A stretch of 64,000 nt of DNA, taken from assembly GCF_030464885.1 (NCBI RefSeq), contig NZ_JALPRJ010000010.1:62001-126000 (forward strand), read 5' to 3'. Position numbers and translations under genes: made by a program. This DNA comes from Caballeronia sp. SEWSISQ10-4 2. GTDB lineage: Bacteria > Pseudomonadota > Gammaproteobacteria > Burkholderiales > Burkholderiaceae. Below, piece by piece: positions 26,719 through 36,749 of this stretch (positions are counted from its first letter, which is position 1; every line of letters begins with the position of its first letter). A model generated the notes under the pieces. It did no database searches, was not told the DNA's origin, and saw only the letters and a list, made by a program, of their open reading frames with translations.

Positions 26719-27123
26719 TTAATTTGAGAATGCGGAGAGTGCGGAAAGCGCCGTCACGAATTCGACAACCACGCCCGGCGCGAGCTGCACGAACAACTGC
26801 TGCTCCCGGGCGAGCGGAACTTCGGCTTCGGAAAACGGAATCGCGTGTTCGCGCAAGCGCGCGAGCAACGCCTGCCATTCGGCCGCGCCGCTTACACGCA
26901 GCGCGAGATGATCGATACGCGTGGCCGCCCGGCCGCCGGGCGGCGAGGCGAGCACCGAACCGGTTTCGATCAGATGCACGGCGGGCGCGCCTTCGAGATA
27001 AAGCCAGTGGCCGCCTATGCCGAACGGCGGGCGCGGGCCGACCGCCATGCCGGCTATATCGACGAGAAAATGGCGGATCGGCTCGCAATCCGGGGTAACG
27101 ATCGTGACGTGATCAAGTTTCAT
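26719..27123 (-). CDS. VOC-family (glyoxalase/bleomycin resistance-like) protein
   Basis: A 134-residue vicinal-oxygen-chelate protein with two beta-alpha-beta-beta-beta halves: MKLDHVTIVTPDCEPIRHFL begins the first, and TRIDHLALRVSGAAEWQALL the second. Candidate metal ligands are H5, the His in DHLAL and a C-terminal Glu in GVVVEFVTAL. Function could be a dioxygenase, lyase or drug-binding protein. ATG 27123 is the natural domain start; the frame is open further upstream but crosses the LysR promoter. It is the first gene of a pair with the MFS exporter. Confidence 0.78.
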   Translation of the reverse strand: MKLDHVTIVTPDCEPIRHFLVDIAGMAVGPRPPFGIGGHWLYLEGAPAVHLIETGSVLASPPGGRAATRIDHLALRVSGAAEWQALLARLREHAIPFSEAEVPLAREQQLFVQLAPGVVVEFVTALSALSAFSN

Positions 27124-27198
27124 CGGGGTTGGCGCGTCATGGACTGCATGACCGCGCTCATACGCTGCAATGCACCAAATTTTGCTCGCCGAGAGCCA

Positions 27199-27235
27199 TT
27201 TTGATAATTGGCGTAGCATTTGAAGCATTGTCAAA
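27199..27235. promoter_or_regulatory. Probable LysR-type operator between VOC and LysR genes
   Basis: TTTGA-N7-TCAAA (27219-27235) is a perfect interrupted palindrome fitting the T-N11-A LysR box, and a further TTTTGA half-site lies at 27199. It sits in the 130-base gap between the divergent genes, which suits auto-control of the regulator and activation of the VOC-MFS pair. Confidence 0.55.
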
Positions 27236-27253
27236 AGCAAATTGAGAATCGCG

Positions 27254-28219
27254 ATGGATCGACTCGGTGACATGCGCCTGTTCGTGGAAGCAGCAGCGCT
27301 TGGCAGTTTGTCCGCGGCCGGGCGCAAACTCGGTTTGTCCCCGGCGGCGGCAAGCGCCCGGCTGCTCAAGCTAGAGAAATCCCTCACCGCGCGCCTGTTC
27401 GAGCGCACCACGCGCCAACTCAGGCTCACCAACGAAGGCCGGCTCTATCTGCAGCATTGCCGGATTGCGCTGCAAGCCATCGACGACGGCGAAGCCACGC
27501 TGCACGCCGGCCAGAACCTCGTGCGCGGCAAAGTACGGATCTCGGCCACATCGGATTTCGGCCGCAACCTGCTATGCCATTGGCTCGATGAATTCAGCCG
27601 CCTGCATCCCGACGTGAGCTTTTCGCTGACGCTGTCGGATTCGGTGTCGAATCTGCTGCTGGAAGATATCGATCTGGCGATCCGTTTCAATCGGCCGTCC
27701 GAGGGCAATCTCATTGCGCGGCGGCTGGCGCCGAACCGGCGTGTGCTGTGCGCATCGCCGGAATATCTGGCGCGGCACGGCGAACCGAAAACGCCCGCCG
27801 ATCTCGCCACGCACATTTTCACGGTGCTCGTGACATCGACGGCCACGTTCAACGAGTTCCAGTTCGTTCGCGGCGAGGAGCGTTTTACCCACACCGTGCC
27901 GCTCGACGACGCCTGGGAAACCAATGACGGCGCGCTGTCCCGCGCGTGGGCGCTGTCCGGCCAGGGCATTGCGCACAAATCGATCTGGGATATAGCCGCC
28001 GATGTCCGCTCCGGCGCGCTGAAAATTTTGCTGGCAGACTGGTGTTCGAACGAGGCTGCGGTCCACGCCGTATATCACTGCAACCGGTATATGGCGCCGC
28101 GTGTGCGCGTACTGCTGGATTTCCTGATCGAACGCTTCGCGCGCGCGACCGCGGAATTGCTCGGCGACCTTGCCTATCCGCCCGGGCAGGCGGGTCACGA
28201 AGTCGAGCGGACGCTATAA
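27254..28219 (+). CDS. LysR-type transcriptional regulator
   Basis: A 321-residue LysR regulator. The HTH (about residues 1-60) has MRLFVEAAALGSLSAAGRKLGLSPAAASARLLKLEKSL followed by LFERTTRQLRLTNEGRLYL, and the periplasmic-binding-like effector domain runs from about 90 (GKVRISATSDFGRNLL; DIDLAIRF). It belongs to the CrgA/DmlR-like subgroup by the SLSAAGRKLGLSPAA helix. It is divergent from the VOC-MFS pair, its likely target. ATG 27254 is preferred over TTG 27242. No ligand can be assigned. Confidence 0.9.
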   Translation: MDRLGDMRLFVEAAALGSLSAAGRKLGLSPAAASARLLKLEKSLTARLFERTTRQLRLTNEGRLYLQHCRIALQAIDDGEATLHAGQNLVRGKVRISATSDFGRNLLCHWLDEFSRLHPDVSFSLTLSDSVSNLLLEDIDLAIRFNRPSEGNLIARRLAPNRRVLCASPEYLARHGEPKTPADLATHIFTVLVTSTATFNEFQFVRGEERFTHTVPLDDAWETNDGALSRAWALSGQGIAHKSIWDIAADVRSGALKILLADWCSNEAAVHAVYHCNRYMAPRVRVLLDFLIERFARATAELLGDLAYPPGQAGHEVERTL

Positions 28220-28345
28220 TAGTCAGTTACGCGGCGTGCGATTCCTGACGAGTTTCAAGCAGGAAATCGCCTGAAAGCCCACGAAAATCCCTTCAACGCA
28301 TCAAAAACCGCGCCCCCAGACTAATCACTGCGACCGGCGAAATTC

Positions 28346-29707
28346 ATGACCAAGAAAGTGTATGTAAAGACCTTTGGCTGCCAGATGAACGAGTACGACT
28401 CCGACAAAATGGTCGACGTGCTCGGTGCAGCCAATGGCCTCATCCAGACGGATACGCCGGAAGACGCGGACGTGATCCTCTTCAACACGTGTTCGGTGCG
28501 CGAAAAAGCGCAGGAAAAGGTCTTTTCGGACCTCGGCCGCGTGCGCGAATTGAAGGAAGCGAATCCGGACCTGATTATTGGCGTGGGCGGTTGCGTGGCG
28601 AGTCAGGAAGGCGCCGCTATTGTTTCGCGTGCGCCGTACGTGGATTTGGTGTTCGGCCCGCAGACTTTGCATCGTCTGCCGGACATGATCGCGAAACGCC
28701 GCTCCACCGGGCGCTCGCAAGTTGATATCTCGTTCCCCGAAATCGAAAAATTTGACCACCTGCCGCCGGCGCGCGTCGATGGCCCGAGCGCGTTTGTTTC
28801 CATCATGGAAGGCTGCAGCAAGTACTGCAGCTATTGCGTCGTGCCCTACACGCGCGGCGAAGAGGTATCGCGGCCGCTGGATGACGTGCTGACCGAAATC
28901 GCCGGCCTCGCCGATCAAGGCGTGCGCGAAGTCACCATGCTTGGGCAGAACGTGAATGCGTATCGCGGACCGGTGACGCAGCACTCCACTGATATTGCGG
29001 ATTTCGCCACGCTGATCGAATACGTGGCGGAAATTCCGGGTATCGAGCGGATTCGTTACACCACGTCGCACCCGAAGGAATTCACGCAGCGCCTAATCGA
29101 TACATACGCGAAGGTGCCCAAGCTCGTGAGCCACTTGCACTTGCCCGTGCAGCACGGCTCCGACCGCATCCTGATGGCGATGAAACGCGGTTACACCGTG
29201 CTTGAATACAAGTCGGTGATTCGCAGATTGCGCGCGATCCGGCCGGATTTGTCGTTGTCAACGGACATGATCGTCGGTTTTCCCGGCGAGACCGAAGACG
29301 ACTTCCAGAAGATGATGAAGCTCATCGACGAAATGAGCTACGACACCAGTTTCTCGTTCATCTACAGCCCGCGTCCCGGCACCCCGGCGGCGAATCTCCA
29401 CGACGACACCCCGCGCGAAGTGAAGCTCAAGCGCCTGCAACATTTGCAGGCGACCATCGAGGCGAATGTCACGAAAATCAGCAATTCCATGCTGGGTTCG
29501 GTGCAGCGCATCCTGGTGGAAGGCCTGTCGCGCAAGGATCCGAGCGAACTCGCCGGGCGCACGGAGAATAATCGGGTGGTGAATTTCCCGGCGCCGATCT
29601 CGTCGCACAAGCGGCTGATCGGCCAGATGGTCGATGTGGAAATCAACGTGGCGTATCCGCATTCGTTGCGCGGCGAACTGGTTTTGACGCCCGCCACGAC
29701 TCACTAA
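28346..29707 (+). CDS. miaB: tRNA-2-methylthio-N6-dimethylallyladenosine synthase
   Basis: Radical-SAM methylthiotransferase that adds the 2-methylthio group to i6A37 of tRNAs reading UNN codons. Both iron-sulfur clusters are intact: auxiliary-cluster cysteines C12, C49 and C83, and radical-SAM CxxxCxxC C157-C161-C164 (GCSKYCSYC). The N-terminal UPF0004 domain, the TIM-barrel core and a C-terminal TRAM domain (about 385-450, ending [12 protein letters not shown]) follow in the usual order. It heads the miaB-ybeZ-ybeY-chaC-corC-lnt run. Confidence 0.97.
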   Translation: MTKKVYVKTFGCQMNEYDSDKMVDVLGAANGLIQTDTPEDADVILFNTCSVREKAQEKVFSDLGRVRELKEANPDLIIGVGGCVASQEGAAIVSRAPYVDLVFGPQTLHRLPDMIAKRRSTGRSQVDISFPEIEKFDHLPPARVDGPSAFVSIMEGCSKYCSYCVVPYTRGEEVSRPLDDVLTEIAGLADQGVREVTMLGQNVNAYRGPVTQHSTDIADFATLIEYVAEIPGIERIRYTTSHPKEFTQRLIDTYAKVPKLVSHLHLPVQHGSDRILMAMKRGYTVLEYKSVIRRLRAIRPDLSLSTDMIVGFPGETEDDFQKMMKLIDEMSYDTSFSFIYSPRPGTPAANLHDDTPREVKLKRLQHLQATIEANVTKISNSMLGSVQRILVEGLSRKDPSELAGRTENNRVVNFPAPISSHKRLIGQMVDVEINVAYPHSLRGELVLTPATTH

Positions 29708-29739
29708 ACTGCAGCTTCGACAGGACCCCGACTCTCGCC

Positions 29740-30825
29740 TTGAAGACCGCTCAGCAGCATATGGAATTCACCGCACCGCGCGACGACAACGCGCGGCTCG
29801 CCAACCTGTGTGGCCCGCTCGACGAAAATCTGCGGCAGATCGAGCAGGCGCTCGACGTGACGCTGACGCGGCGCGGGCACAAGATCACGATCCGCGGGCG
29901 CGGCGCGAAAGTTGCGCTGGCGGCGCTCGAAAACTTCTACAACCGCGCGAAGGACACGTTGTCGGTGGACGATATCCAGCTCGCCCTGGTCGAAGCGCGT
30001 AATGCGGCGCGGCGCGACAAACCGTCGAACAATCTAAATTCCGATCCGGTCGATCCGCGTTTCCGTGGAGACCCCGATCATCCCTTCGATGAACCCAGCG
30101 CGACCATCGACTTGGGCGACGAGGAAGATCCCGGTCCCAAGCTGTACACGCGACGCGCCGATCTACGCGGCCGCACGCCGATGCAGCGCGAGTATCTGAA
30201 GCAGATCATCGCGCACGATGTGACGTTCGGCATCGGCCCGGCGGGTACGGGCAAGACCTATCTGGCGGTGGCGTGCGCGGTCGATGCACTCGAACGCGAT
30301 CAAGTGAAACGCATTGTGCTCACGCGTCCCGCGGTGGAAGCGGGCGAACGGCTGGGTTTCCTGCCGGGCGATCTCGCGCAAAAGGTGGACCCGTATCTGC
30401 GCCCGTTGTACGACGCACTCTACGACCTCCTCGGCTTCGATAAAACCGCGAAAATGTTCGAGCGCCAGATGATCGAAATCGCGCCGCTCGCGTACATGCG
30501 CGGCCGGACGCTGAATCACGCGTTCATCATTTTGGACGAAGCGCAGAACACCACGCCCGAGCAGATGAAGATGTTCCTGACGCGGATCGGGTTCGGCTCG
30601 AAAGCCGTTGTCACCGGCGACACCACGCAGGTCGATTTGCCGCGCGGACACAGAAGCGGGTTGATTGAAGCGCAGCACATACTCGCCGATGTACGCGGTA
30701 TTGCGATGACGAAATTCACGAGCGTGGACGTGGTGCGGCATCCGCTGGTGGCACGCATTGTGGAAGCGTACGACGCGCAGTCGCAGCGTGACGCCGTCGC
30801 CGCCGCGGCTTCCGCCGGAAAATAA
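29740..30825 (+). CDS. ybeZ: PhoH-family ATPase YbeZ
   Basis: Cytoplasmic PhoH-like P-loop protein of 361 residues that works with the RNase YbeY in 16S rRNA processing. An N-terminal KH-like segment (25-90) is followed by a Pro/Asp-rich linker (92-135), Walker A GPAGTGKT (166-173) and Walker B IILDEAQN. The start is TTG at 29740, 32 bases after miaB; an ATG at 29761 is also possible. The linker contains DPRFRGDP, similar to peptides encoded by small palindromic repeats in other proteobacteria. It is followed at 29 bases by ybeY. Confidence 0.93.
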   Translation: MKTAQQHMEFTAPRDDNARLANLCGPLDENLRQIEQALDVTLTRRGHKITIRGRGAKVALAALENFYNRAKDTLSVDDIQLALVEARNAARRDKPSNNLNSDPVDPRFRGDPDHPFDEPSATIDLGDEEDPGPKLYTRRADLRGRTPMQREYLKQIIAHDVTFGIGPAGTGKTYLAVACAVDALERDQVKRIVLTRPAVEAGERLGFLPGDLAQKVDPYLRPLYDALYDLLGFDKTAKMFERQMIEIAPLAYMRGRTLNHAFIILDEAQNTTPEQMKMFLTRIGFGSKAVVTGDTTQVDLPRGHRSGLIEAQHILADVRGIAMTKFTSVDVVRHPLVARIVEAYDAQSQRDAVAAAASAGK

Positions 30826-30853
30826 TCGCCCGACTTATTCGCCCGAACCCCGC

Positions 30854-31321
30854 ATGCCCAAACTTGCGCTGACGCTGCAGTTCCCCGCCGCCAAAACGTT
30901 CCCAGAACACAAGGCGCTGTTGCCGCGCGCGACGGTGGCCAGCTGGATCAAGGCGTCGCTGTTCGCGGACGCCGAGCTGACCGTGCGTTTCGTCGATACC
31001 GAGGAAGGCCGGACGCTGAACCGATCGTATCGGCGGAAGGATTACGCGACCAACGTGCTGACGTTCGCGTACGCGGAGTCGGAAGACGATCCCGTCACAG
31101 GCGATCTGGTGCTCTGCTGTCCGGTGGTGGAACGCGAGGCCCGCGAGCAGAACAAGCCGCTCGCCGCACATTACGCGCATCTGATCGTGCACGGTACGCT
31201 GCATGCCCAGGGCTACGATCACGAAGATTCCGCAGAAGCGGAAGAGATGGAATCGATCGAAACGGGCATCATGCAAAAGCTCGGATTCACCGATCCTTAT
31301 TTGCCGTTACCGCCCGATTAA
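30854..31321 (+). CDS. ybeY: Endoribonuclease YbeY
   Basis: Zinc-dependent single-strand endoribonuclease required for 16S rRNA 3' maturation and ribosome quality control. The signature [11 protein letters not shown] supplies the three metal-binding histidines, preceded by the conserved [10 protein letters not shown] segment. Length 155 residues, normal. ATG 30854 follows ybeZ by 28 bases; the frame is open further back but overlaps ybeZ. The stop is three bases before the GTG of the next gene, implying coupled translation. Confidence 0.95.
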   Translation: MPKLALTLQFPAAKTFPEHKALLPRATVASWIKASLFADAELTVRFVDTEEGRTLNRSYRRKDYATNVLTFAYAESEDDPVTGDLVLCCPVVEREAREQNKPLAAHYAHLIVHGTLHAQGYDHEDSAEAEEMESIETGIMQKLGFTDPYLPLPPD

Positions 31322-31324
31322 GCC

Positions 31325-32002
31325 GTGACTGACAATCCGTCCTCCTCCGAACTGCCTGCGCAGATTCCCGAGCATTACCCTCCCGTTTTCGGGGAGTCGC
31401 GTCTTCTCACTGACGAAGAGCTCGCCGCATCGCGTGAGAAAGCGCTGGCGCAGTGGGATCGCAAGACGGATCTCTGGCTGTTCGGCTATGGCTCGCTGAT
31501 CTGGAACCCGGGCTTGACCGCCGTGGAAACGGTGCGCAGCAAGGTGCATGGATACCATCGTGGACTGTATTTGTGGTCGCGCGTGAATCGCGGCACGCCG
31601 GAGCAGCCCGGCCTCGTGCTGGCGCTGGATCGCGGCGGTTCGTGCTCGGGCATGGCGTTCCGGCTCGCCGCCGAGGGCGCGGAGCCGCACCTTGAGGTGC
31701 TGTGGCGGCGCGAAATGGCAATGAATTCTTACCGCGTGGCGTGGCTGCCGTGCACGCTGATAGACGGGCGCCGCGTGGAGGCGCTGGCCTTCGTGATGCG
31801 GCGTGAGGCGTCCACCTACACCGGCAAGCTCGCCGACCCGATGGTGCGCCACGTGCTCGGCTGCGCGACCGGCCGATACGGCACCACGCTCGATTACGTC
31901 AGCCGCACGGTCACGGCGCTGCGCGAATGCGGCATGCCGGACCGGCAACTTGAAGCGTTGTTGCAGCGCTGCTGCCGGGATGCAAATTCGTCGCAGGAAT
32001 GA
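31325..32002 (+). CDS. chaC: ChaC-like gamma-glutamylcyclotransferase
   Basis: Cytoplasmic 225-residue enzyme of the ChaC family, which splits glutathione into 5-oxoproline and Cys-Gly. The nucleotide-like binding loop FGYGSLIWNPG and the catalytic Glu region WRREM are present, along with YHRGLYLWSRVNRGTPEQPG typical of ChaC. The start is GTG at 31325, three bases after ybeY, so it is translationally coupled to it. Its place inside an rRNA-processing and lipoprotein operon is less common than the ybeZ-ybeY-corC order of enteric bacteria. Confidence 0.88.
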   Translation: MTDNPSSSELPAQIPEHYPPVFGESRLLTDEELAASREKALAQWDRKTDLWLFGYGSLIWNPGLTAVETVRSKVHGYHRGLYLWSRVNRGTPEQPGLVLALDRGGSCSGMAFRLAAEGAEPHLEVLWRREMAMNSYRVAWLPCTLIDGRRVEALAFVMRREASTYTGKLADPMVRHVLGCATGRYGTTLDYVSRTVTALRECGMPDRQLEALLQRCCRDANSSQE

Positions 32003-32237
32003 GCATGACGAGCGCTTTAAAAATGCGCATAAAACTGATCTGAATGCGCGGTGAACGTCCGATTTCTGGCCAATAGGCCAACGTCATCGGCTCGACATAC
32101 TCGGCCCATATTTATCAGTTACGATGTTTCCACACGATTTGAACGTCTTCGCGCCGAGCTTGAATTGGCGCGTTATTTCCTTGGTGTATTCTTAACTTTC
32201 CGTAATTTAGCGTTCGGAACATTCCGCACGCCCCACT

Positions 32238-33140
32238 ATGAACGACGCCTATCCCAGTCGACGACACACCGACAAACCGCCGGAAAAGCGCACGCTGCTC
32301 GAGCGCCTGACCGATTTCATCTCGCACGAGCCTGAATCGCGCGACGAATTGCTGGAAGTCCTTCAGGACGCCCACGAACGCAATCTGCTCGACGCGGATT
32401 CGCTCTCCATGATCGAAGGCGTGTTCCAGGTTTCCGAACTCTGCGCCCGCGACATCATGATTCCGCGTGCCCAGATGGACGCAATCAACATCGCCGAAAC
32501 GCCCGAGCAGTTCATTCCGTTCATGCTCGAAAAAGCGCACTCGCGTTATCCGGTGTACGAAAGTAATCGGGACAACGTAATCGGCGTGCTGCTTGCAAAA
32601 GACTTGCTGCGCTATTACCACGAGGAAGAATTCGACGTCCGCGGCATGTTGCGCCCGGCGGTCTTCATCCCCGAATCGAAGCGCCTGAACGTGTTGCTGC
32701 ACGATTTCCGCGTGAACCGGAATCACATTGCCATCGTTGTGGACGAATACGGCGGCGTGGCGGGACTGATCACGATTGAGGACGTGCTGGAACAGATTGT
32801 TGGCGACATCGAAGACGAATACGACTTCGACGAAGAAGCCGGCAACATCATTGCGACGCCGGACGGGCGCCATCGCGTGCGCGCGCTGACCGGCATCGAG
32901 CAGTTCAACGAAGAGTTCGGCACCCATTATTCCGACGACGAAGTCGACACTATCGGCGGGCTGGTCACGCACCGGTTCGGACGCGTGCCGCATCGTGGCG
33001 AGAAGGTGCGCATCGACGACTTCGTGTTCGAGATTCTGCGCGGCGACGCCCGCCAGATCCACGTGTTGCGCGTGCGGCGCGCGCCCAACACGAACCCGCT
33101 CGACGGCCATTCGCACGACAACGACGACGAGCGCGATTGA
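32238..33140 (+). CDS. corC: HlyC/CorC-family CBS-domain protein
   Basis: A 300-residue cytoplasmic protein of the CorC type (YbeX in E. coli), linked to Mg2+/Co2+ efflux and to ribosome metabolism. A pair of CBS domains (about 75-195: RDIMIPRAQMDAI, RYPVYESNRDNVIGVLLAKDLL, NHIAIVVDEYGGVAGLITIEDVLEQIVG) is followed by the transporter-associated domain (about 210-290). The membrane DUF21 domain of larger relatives is absent. It sits between chaC and lnt, in the usual ybeZ-ybeY-corC-lnt order, with a 235-base gap upstream that may hold a promoter. Confidence 0.93.
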   Translation: MNDAYPSRRHTDKPPEKRTLLERLTDFISHEPESRDELLEVLQDAHERNLLDADSLSMIEGVFQVSELCARDIMIPRAQMDAINIAETPEQFIPFMLEKAHSRYPVYESNRDNVIGVLLAKDLLRYYHEEEFDVRGMLRPAVFIPESKRLNVLLHDFRVNRNHIAIVVDEYGGVAGLITIEDVLEQIVGDIEDEYDFDEEAGNIIATPDGRHRVRALTGIEQFNEEFGTHYSDDEVDTIGGLVTHRFGRVPHRGEKVRIDDFVFEILRGDARQIHVLRVRRAPNTNPLDGHSHDNDDERD

Positions 33141-33355
33141 ACACGATCGAGTACGTGATTGAGTACATTTCAACGCGCTCGAACGCCACTGAGCCGACCT
33201 GACCGTGTCTCCCCAAGCCTATAACACAGCGTGTGCACACTACTCGTCAGCCGCCAATGGCCTACCGGCTGCGCAGGCATCTCGCGTCCATCCATGAAAT
33301 GACGAGCGCCGGTCACGCTTCGTCATTTGCTCACTTTCTGCCGACCCCGTAATCC

Positions 33356-35065
33356 ATGGCCGACTCTTCGTCTCGTTTCACCTTCCGGCGCGGCTCCCAG
33401 CCGGCATCCGCCGCCGGCGCGGCCCAGTCCTTGCCGTTCTGGCATTACCTTGTCGCGGCCGTCCTCGGTGCGGCCAATACGCTTTCGTTCGCGCCCACAC
33501 CGCATGGCGGCTGGGTCGAACTGGTGATCTTCACGCTGTTCTTCGCGTGGCTCACGCGCACCAATGGCTGGAGGGGCGCGGCGTTGACGGGCTGGGCATT
33601 TGGGTTCGGCAACTTCGTGACAGGCGTGTGGTGGCTGTATGTCAGCATGCATGACTTCGGCGGCATGGCTGCGCCGCTTGCGGCCGCGGCCGTCGTGTTG
33701 TTCTCGATGTACCTCGCGATCTATCCGGCGCTTAGCGGTGTCGTGTGGTCGCTGTGCGCGGGCCGTGCGCGTTATGACGACAATGGTTCCTCCGCTGCCG
33801 TGGCCGCCGATGAACCGCGTTTGGTGCCGACCTGGCACGGCGCGTTCGCATTCGCGAGCGCGTGGGCGCTTGGAGAGTGGCTGCGCGGTCTGGTGTTCAC
33901 CGGCTTCCCGTGGCTTGCGAGCGGCTACGCTCAAGTCGATGGCCCTCTGGCAGGCTTCGGCGCTGTCGCAGGCGTGTATGGCGTTGGCTGGGCGCTTGGG
34001 CTCGTGGCGGCCTTGCTCGTGCAGGGGTTTTATAGCTTTAAGCGTGGCGCAACGGCCAAGAGCTCAAAGGGCTCGCGCTATGCGCCGTTCATCGTGGCGG
34101 CGGTGGTGCTTGTGTCCGGCATGTTGCTGTCGCTGGTCGAATGGACGATCCCGGCGAACGCGCCGCTCACCGTCCGGCTGCTTCAAGGCAACGTGAAGCA
34201 GGACATGAAGTTCGAGCAGGCAGGCGTGGACCAGTCTCTGGCGTTGTATAGAAAGCTGATCACCGAGAAGCCTGCGGATCTCATCGTCACGCCGGAAACT
34301 GCATTGCCGATCCTGGCCGTCCAGGTGCCTCCGGACCTGGCGCTCGCGCTACGCAATTTCTCCGACTCCACTAACTCATCCATCCTGTTCGGCGCTATCG
34401 GCGTGACGCTCAACGCGGAGGGCCGCGCGACCGATTACACCAACAGCCTGTTCGGCATCACGCCGAACCAGAGGGATGTGTATCGCTACGACAAGCATCA
34501 TCTCGTGCCATTCGGCGAATTCGTGCCAACGGGTTTCCACTGGTTCGTGGCGCTCATGGGCATTCCGCTCGGCGATCTCGGGCGCGGCCCGCCGGTGCAG
34601 AAATCGTTCTTCGTGCACAACCAGCCGATTGCCCTCGATATCTGCTACGAAGACATTTTCGGTGAAGAAATCGCGCGGACGATTCGCGAACAGGAAGCGC
34701 CTGCGGGCATTCTGGTGAACTCGACGAATCTTGCGTGGTTCGGCGACACCATCGCGCTGGATCAGCATTTGCAAATGGCCCGCATGCGTTCCATCGAAAC
34801 CGGACGTCCGATGCTGCGCTCGACCAACACGGGCACAACAGCCGTGATCGCGGCGAATGGTGCGGTGGTAGCACGGTTGCCGGTTTACACGGTCGGTACT
34901 CTCGATGCCACGGTCCAGGGCACGTCCGGCCGCACGCCGTATGTCACGAGCGGCAACATGACGGTGATCGTGGTGTCGCTGTTGCTGCTGGCGTTTGCAT
35001 TTGCGTTCGCGCCGGGCAAAAACGGCCGCAACAAACCTGACAACAATGGTCGAAAAGAGCCCTAA
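33356..35065 (+). CDS. lnt: Apolipoprotein N-acyltransferase
   Basis: Polytopic inner-membrane enzyme that adds the third acyl chain to the N-terminal Cys of lipoproteins, allowing their transfer to the outer membrane. The first half has about six hydrophobic helices; the second is a nitrilase-type periplasmic domain with the catalytic triad E314 (TPETALP), K380 (YDKHHLVPFGE) and C430 (DICYEDIFGE), spaced as in E. coli Lnt. Length 569 residues, slightly long because of a loop near 135-155. ATG 33356 precedes the first helices. The final helix (VIVVSLLLLAFAFAFAPG) ends in an Asn/Lys-rich tail. Confidence 0.95.
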   Translation: MADSSSRFTFRRGSQPASAAGAAQSLPFWHYLVAAVLGAANTLSFAPTPHGGWVELVIFTLFFAWLTRTNGWRGAALTGWAFGFGNFVTGVWWLYVSMHDFGGMAAPLAAAAVVLFSMYLAIYPALSGVVWSLCAGRARYDDNGSSAAVAADEPRLVPTWHGAFAFASAWALGEWLRGLVFTGFPWLASGYAQVDGPLAGFGAVAGVYGVGWALGLVAALLVQGFYSFKRGATAKSSKGSRYAPFIVAAVVLVSGMLLSLVEWTIPANAPLTVRLLQGNVKQDMKFEQAGVDQSLALYRKLITEKPADLIVTPETALPILAVQVPPDLALALRNFSDSTNSSILFGAIGVTLNAEGRATDYTNSLFGITPNQRDVYRYDKHHLVPFGEFVPTGFHWFVALMGIPLGDLGRGPPVQKSFFVHNQPIALDICYEDIFGEEIARTIREQEAPAGILVNSTNLAWFGDTIALDQHLQMARMRSIETGRPMLRSTNTGTTAVIAANGAVVARLPVYTVGTLDATVQGTSGRTPYVTSGNMTVIVVSLLLLAFAFAFAPGKNGRNKPDNNGRKEP

Positions 35066-35543
35066 ACCCGCCATGTTCGCGATCCGCAAAGCGGTGCGCG
35101 CGGAGGCGCAAACCGCGTGGGACATTCGCCGCGCCGCCGTGATGAGCGAATGCACGGCCGCGTATCCGCTGGATCAACTCGAACAATGGACCGGCGGCGT
35201 GGCATCGAGAGCATTCACCGATGCCGTCGAAGAGCGCTTCCTGGTGGCAACCGTGGACGAGCGTGTGGTGGGCACCGGCATGATCGACCTCACGACCGGC
35301 AAAATCGATGCAATTTTTGTCCATCCCGCGTATATGAAACGCGGCATCGGTGCGGGGATGGTCCGCTATCTGGAAGCACTTGCGCGCTCGCACGGGCTTC
35401 CGAAGCTCAGGCTCGAATCCACGCTGAACGCCGCGCCGTTTTATCGCTCGCTCGGTTTCGAAGGCGAGGAAATCGCGCAATACCGCTCGCCGCGCGGCCT
35501 CACGATGGATTGCGTACCCATGACGAAACGACTCGGCGGATAA
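35046..35543 (+). CDS. GNAT-family N-acetyltransferase
   Basis: A 165-residue cytoplasmic acetyltransferase. The acetyl-CoA binding motif A is VHPAYMKRGIGAGMVRYLE, preceded by the GTGMIDL strand and followed by RLESTLNAAPFYRSLGFE, the standard motif B. Substrate unknown. The ATG at 35046 overlaps the end of lnt by 20 bases; an ATG at 35073, just after the lnt stop, also precedes the domain and is about as likely. Neither has a strong ribosome binding site, so it probably depends on lnt translation. Confidence 0.85.
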   Translation: MVEKSPKPAMFAIRKAVRAEAQTAWDIRRAAVMSECTAAYPLDQLEQWTGGVASRAFTDAVEERFLVATVDERVVGTGMIDLTTGKIDAIFVHPAYMKRGIGAGMVRYLEALARSHGLPKLRLESTLNAAPFYRSLGFEGEEIAQYRSPRGLTMDCVPMTKRLGG

Positions 35544-35723
35544 CAGCCGTTTTGCCGGCCGAACGGCCTATGAGCCCGCTCTTCACCGCCGGAAAGTCGC
35601 ACAAGCCCCTCATTCCCGCTAAAATTCAACGTTTTAGCCCTCCGGCCGGCGTATTTTTCCGGTCCGCTTCGAAGGCGCGCCGTTACCCCGGCCAAGCTTC
35701 GAAGGCACGCTTCAAAGGCATTC

Positions 35724-36731
35724 ATGCTCACTTTTCAGCAAATCATCCTGACGCTGCAATCCTATTGGGATAACAAGGGTTGCGCGCTCCTTCAACCGAT
35801 CGACATGGAAGTCGGCGCGGGTACCTCGCACGTGCACACGTTCCTGCGTGCCATTGGCCCGGAACCGTGGCGCGCGGCATACGTGCAACCATCGCGGCGT
35901 CCGAAGGACGGCCGTTACGGCGACAACCCGAACCGCCTGCAGCATTACTACCAGTACCAAGTGGTGCTGAAACCCGCACCTGAAAACATCCTGGACCTGT
36001 ACCTCGGCTCGCTCGAAGCGCTCGGCTTTGACCTGAAGCAGAACGACGTGCGTTTCGTGGAAGACGACTGGGAAAACCCAACGCTCGGCGCGTGGGGTCT
36101 CGGCTGGGAAGTCTGGCTGAACGGCATGGAAGTGACGCAGTTCACGTACTTCCAGCAAGTTGGCGGTATCGACTGCAAGCCGGTGCTGGGTGAGATCACG
36201 TACGGTCTCGAACGGCTCGCCATGTATCTGCAGAAAGTGGAGAACGTCTACGACCTCGTGTGGACCGAATGGGAAGAGGACACGCCGAACGGCCGCGAAC
36301 TTCGACGCCTGACGTATGGCGACGTTTATCACCAGAACGAAGTCGAGCAATCCACCTACAACTTCGAGCACGCGAACGTCGAGTTGCTGTTCACGTTCTT
36401 CAAGAGCTACGAAGCCGAAGCGAAGAAGATGATCGACGCGAAGCTTTCGCTGCCCGCATACGAACTCGTGCTGAAAGCCGGCCACACGTTCAACTTGCTG
36501 GATGCGCGCGGCGCCATTTCGGTGACGGAGCGTGCGGCGTATATCGGCCGGATTCGCGATTTGTCGCGTGCGGTCGCGAAGGGCTACTACGAGTCGCGTG
36601 AGGCGCTCGGTTTCCCGATGCTGGGAAACCCCGTGCACGCCGCGGCCGGACTTACCACCGACGCACAAGATGCCGCCAAGCCCGCGTGGGCGCCGGCGCT
36701 GAAGGTCGAGCGCAATATCGATCAGGCCTGA
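35724..36731 (+). CDS. glyQ: Glycyl-tRNA synthetase alpha subunit
   Basis: Catalytic subunit of the bacterial alpha2beta2 glycyl-tRNA synthetase, which charges tRNA-Gly. Class II motifs are seen: [14 protein letters not shown] at the N-terminus, [20 protein letters not shown] and [19 protein letters not shown] (motif 2), and [16 protein letters not shown] (motif 3). The 335 residues include a C-terminal extension of about 25 beyond the E. coli enzyme. The beta-subunit gene follows at 18 bases, as always for this pair. Confidence 0.97.
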   Translation: MLTFQQIILTLQSYWDNKGCALLQPIDMEVGAGTSHVHTFLRAIGPEPWRAAYVQPSRRPKDGRYGDNPNRLQHYYQYQVVLKPAPENILDLYLGSLEALGFDLKQNDVRFVEDDWENPTLGAWGLGWEVWLNGMEVTQFTYFQQVGGIDCKPVLGEITYGLERLAMYLQKVENVYDLVWTEWEEDTPNGRELRRLTYGDVYHQNEVEQSTYNFEHANVELLFTFFKSYEAEAKKMIDAKLSLPAYELVLKAGHTFNLLDARGAISVTERAAYIGRIRDLSRAVAKGYYESREALGFPMLGNPVHAAAGLTTDAQDAAKPAWAPALKVERNIDQA

Positions 36732-36749
36732 CCAGAGCACGACATAACA

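Noticed and set aside
30043-30090. DPRFRGDP peptide in the YbeZ linker as a sign of a palindromic repeat insertion
   Set aside because: The DNA palindrome is imperfect and no second copy is seen in the window, so an insertion cannot be supported.
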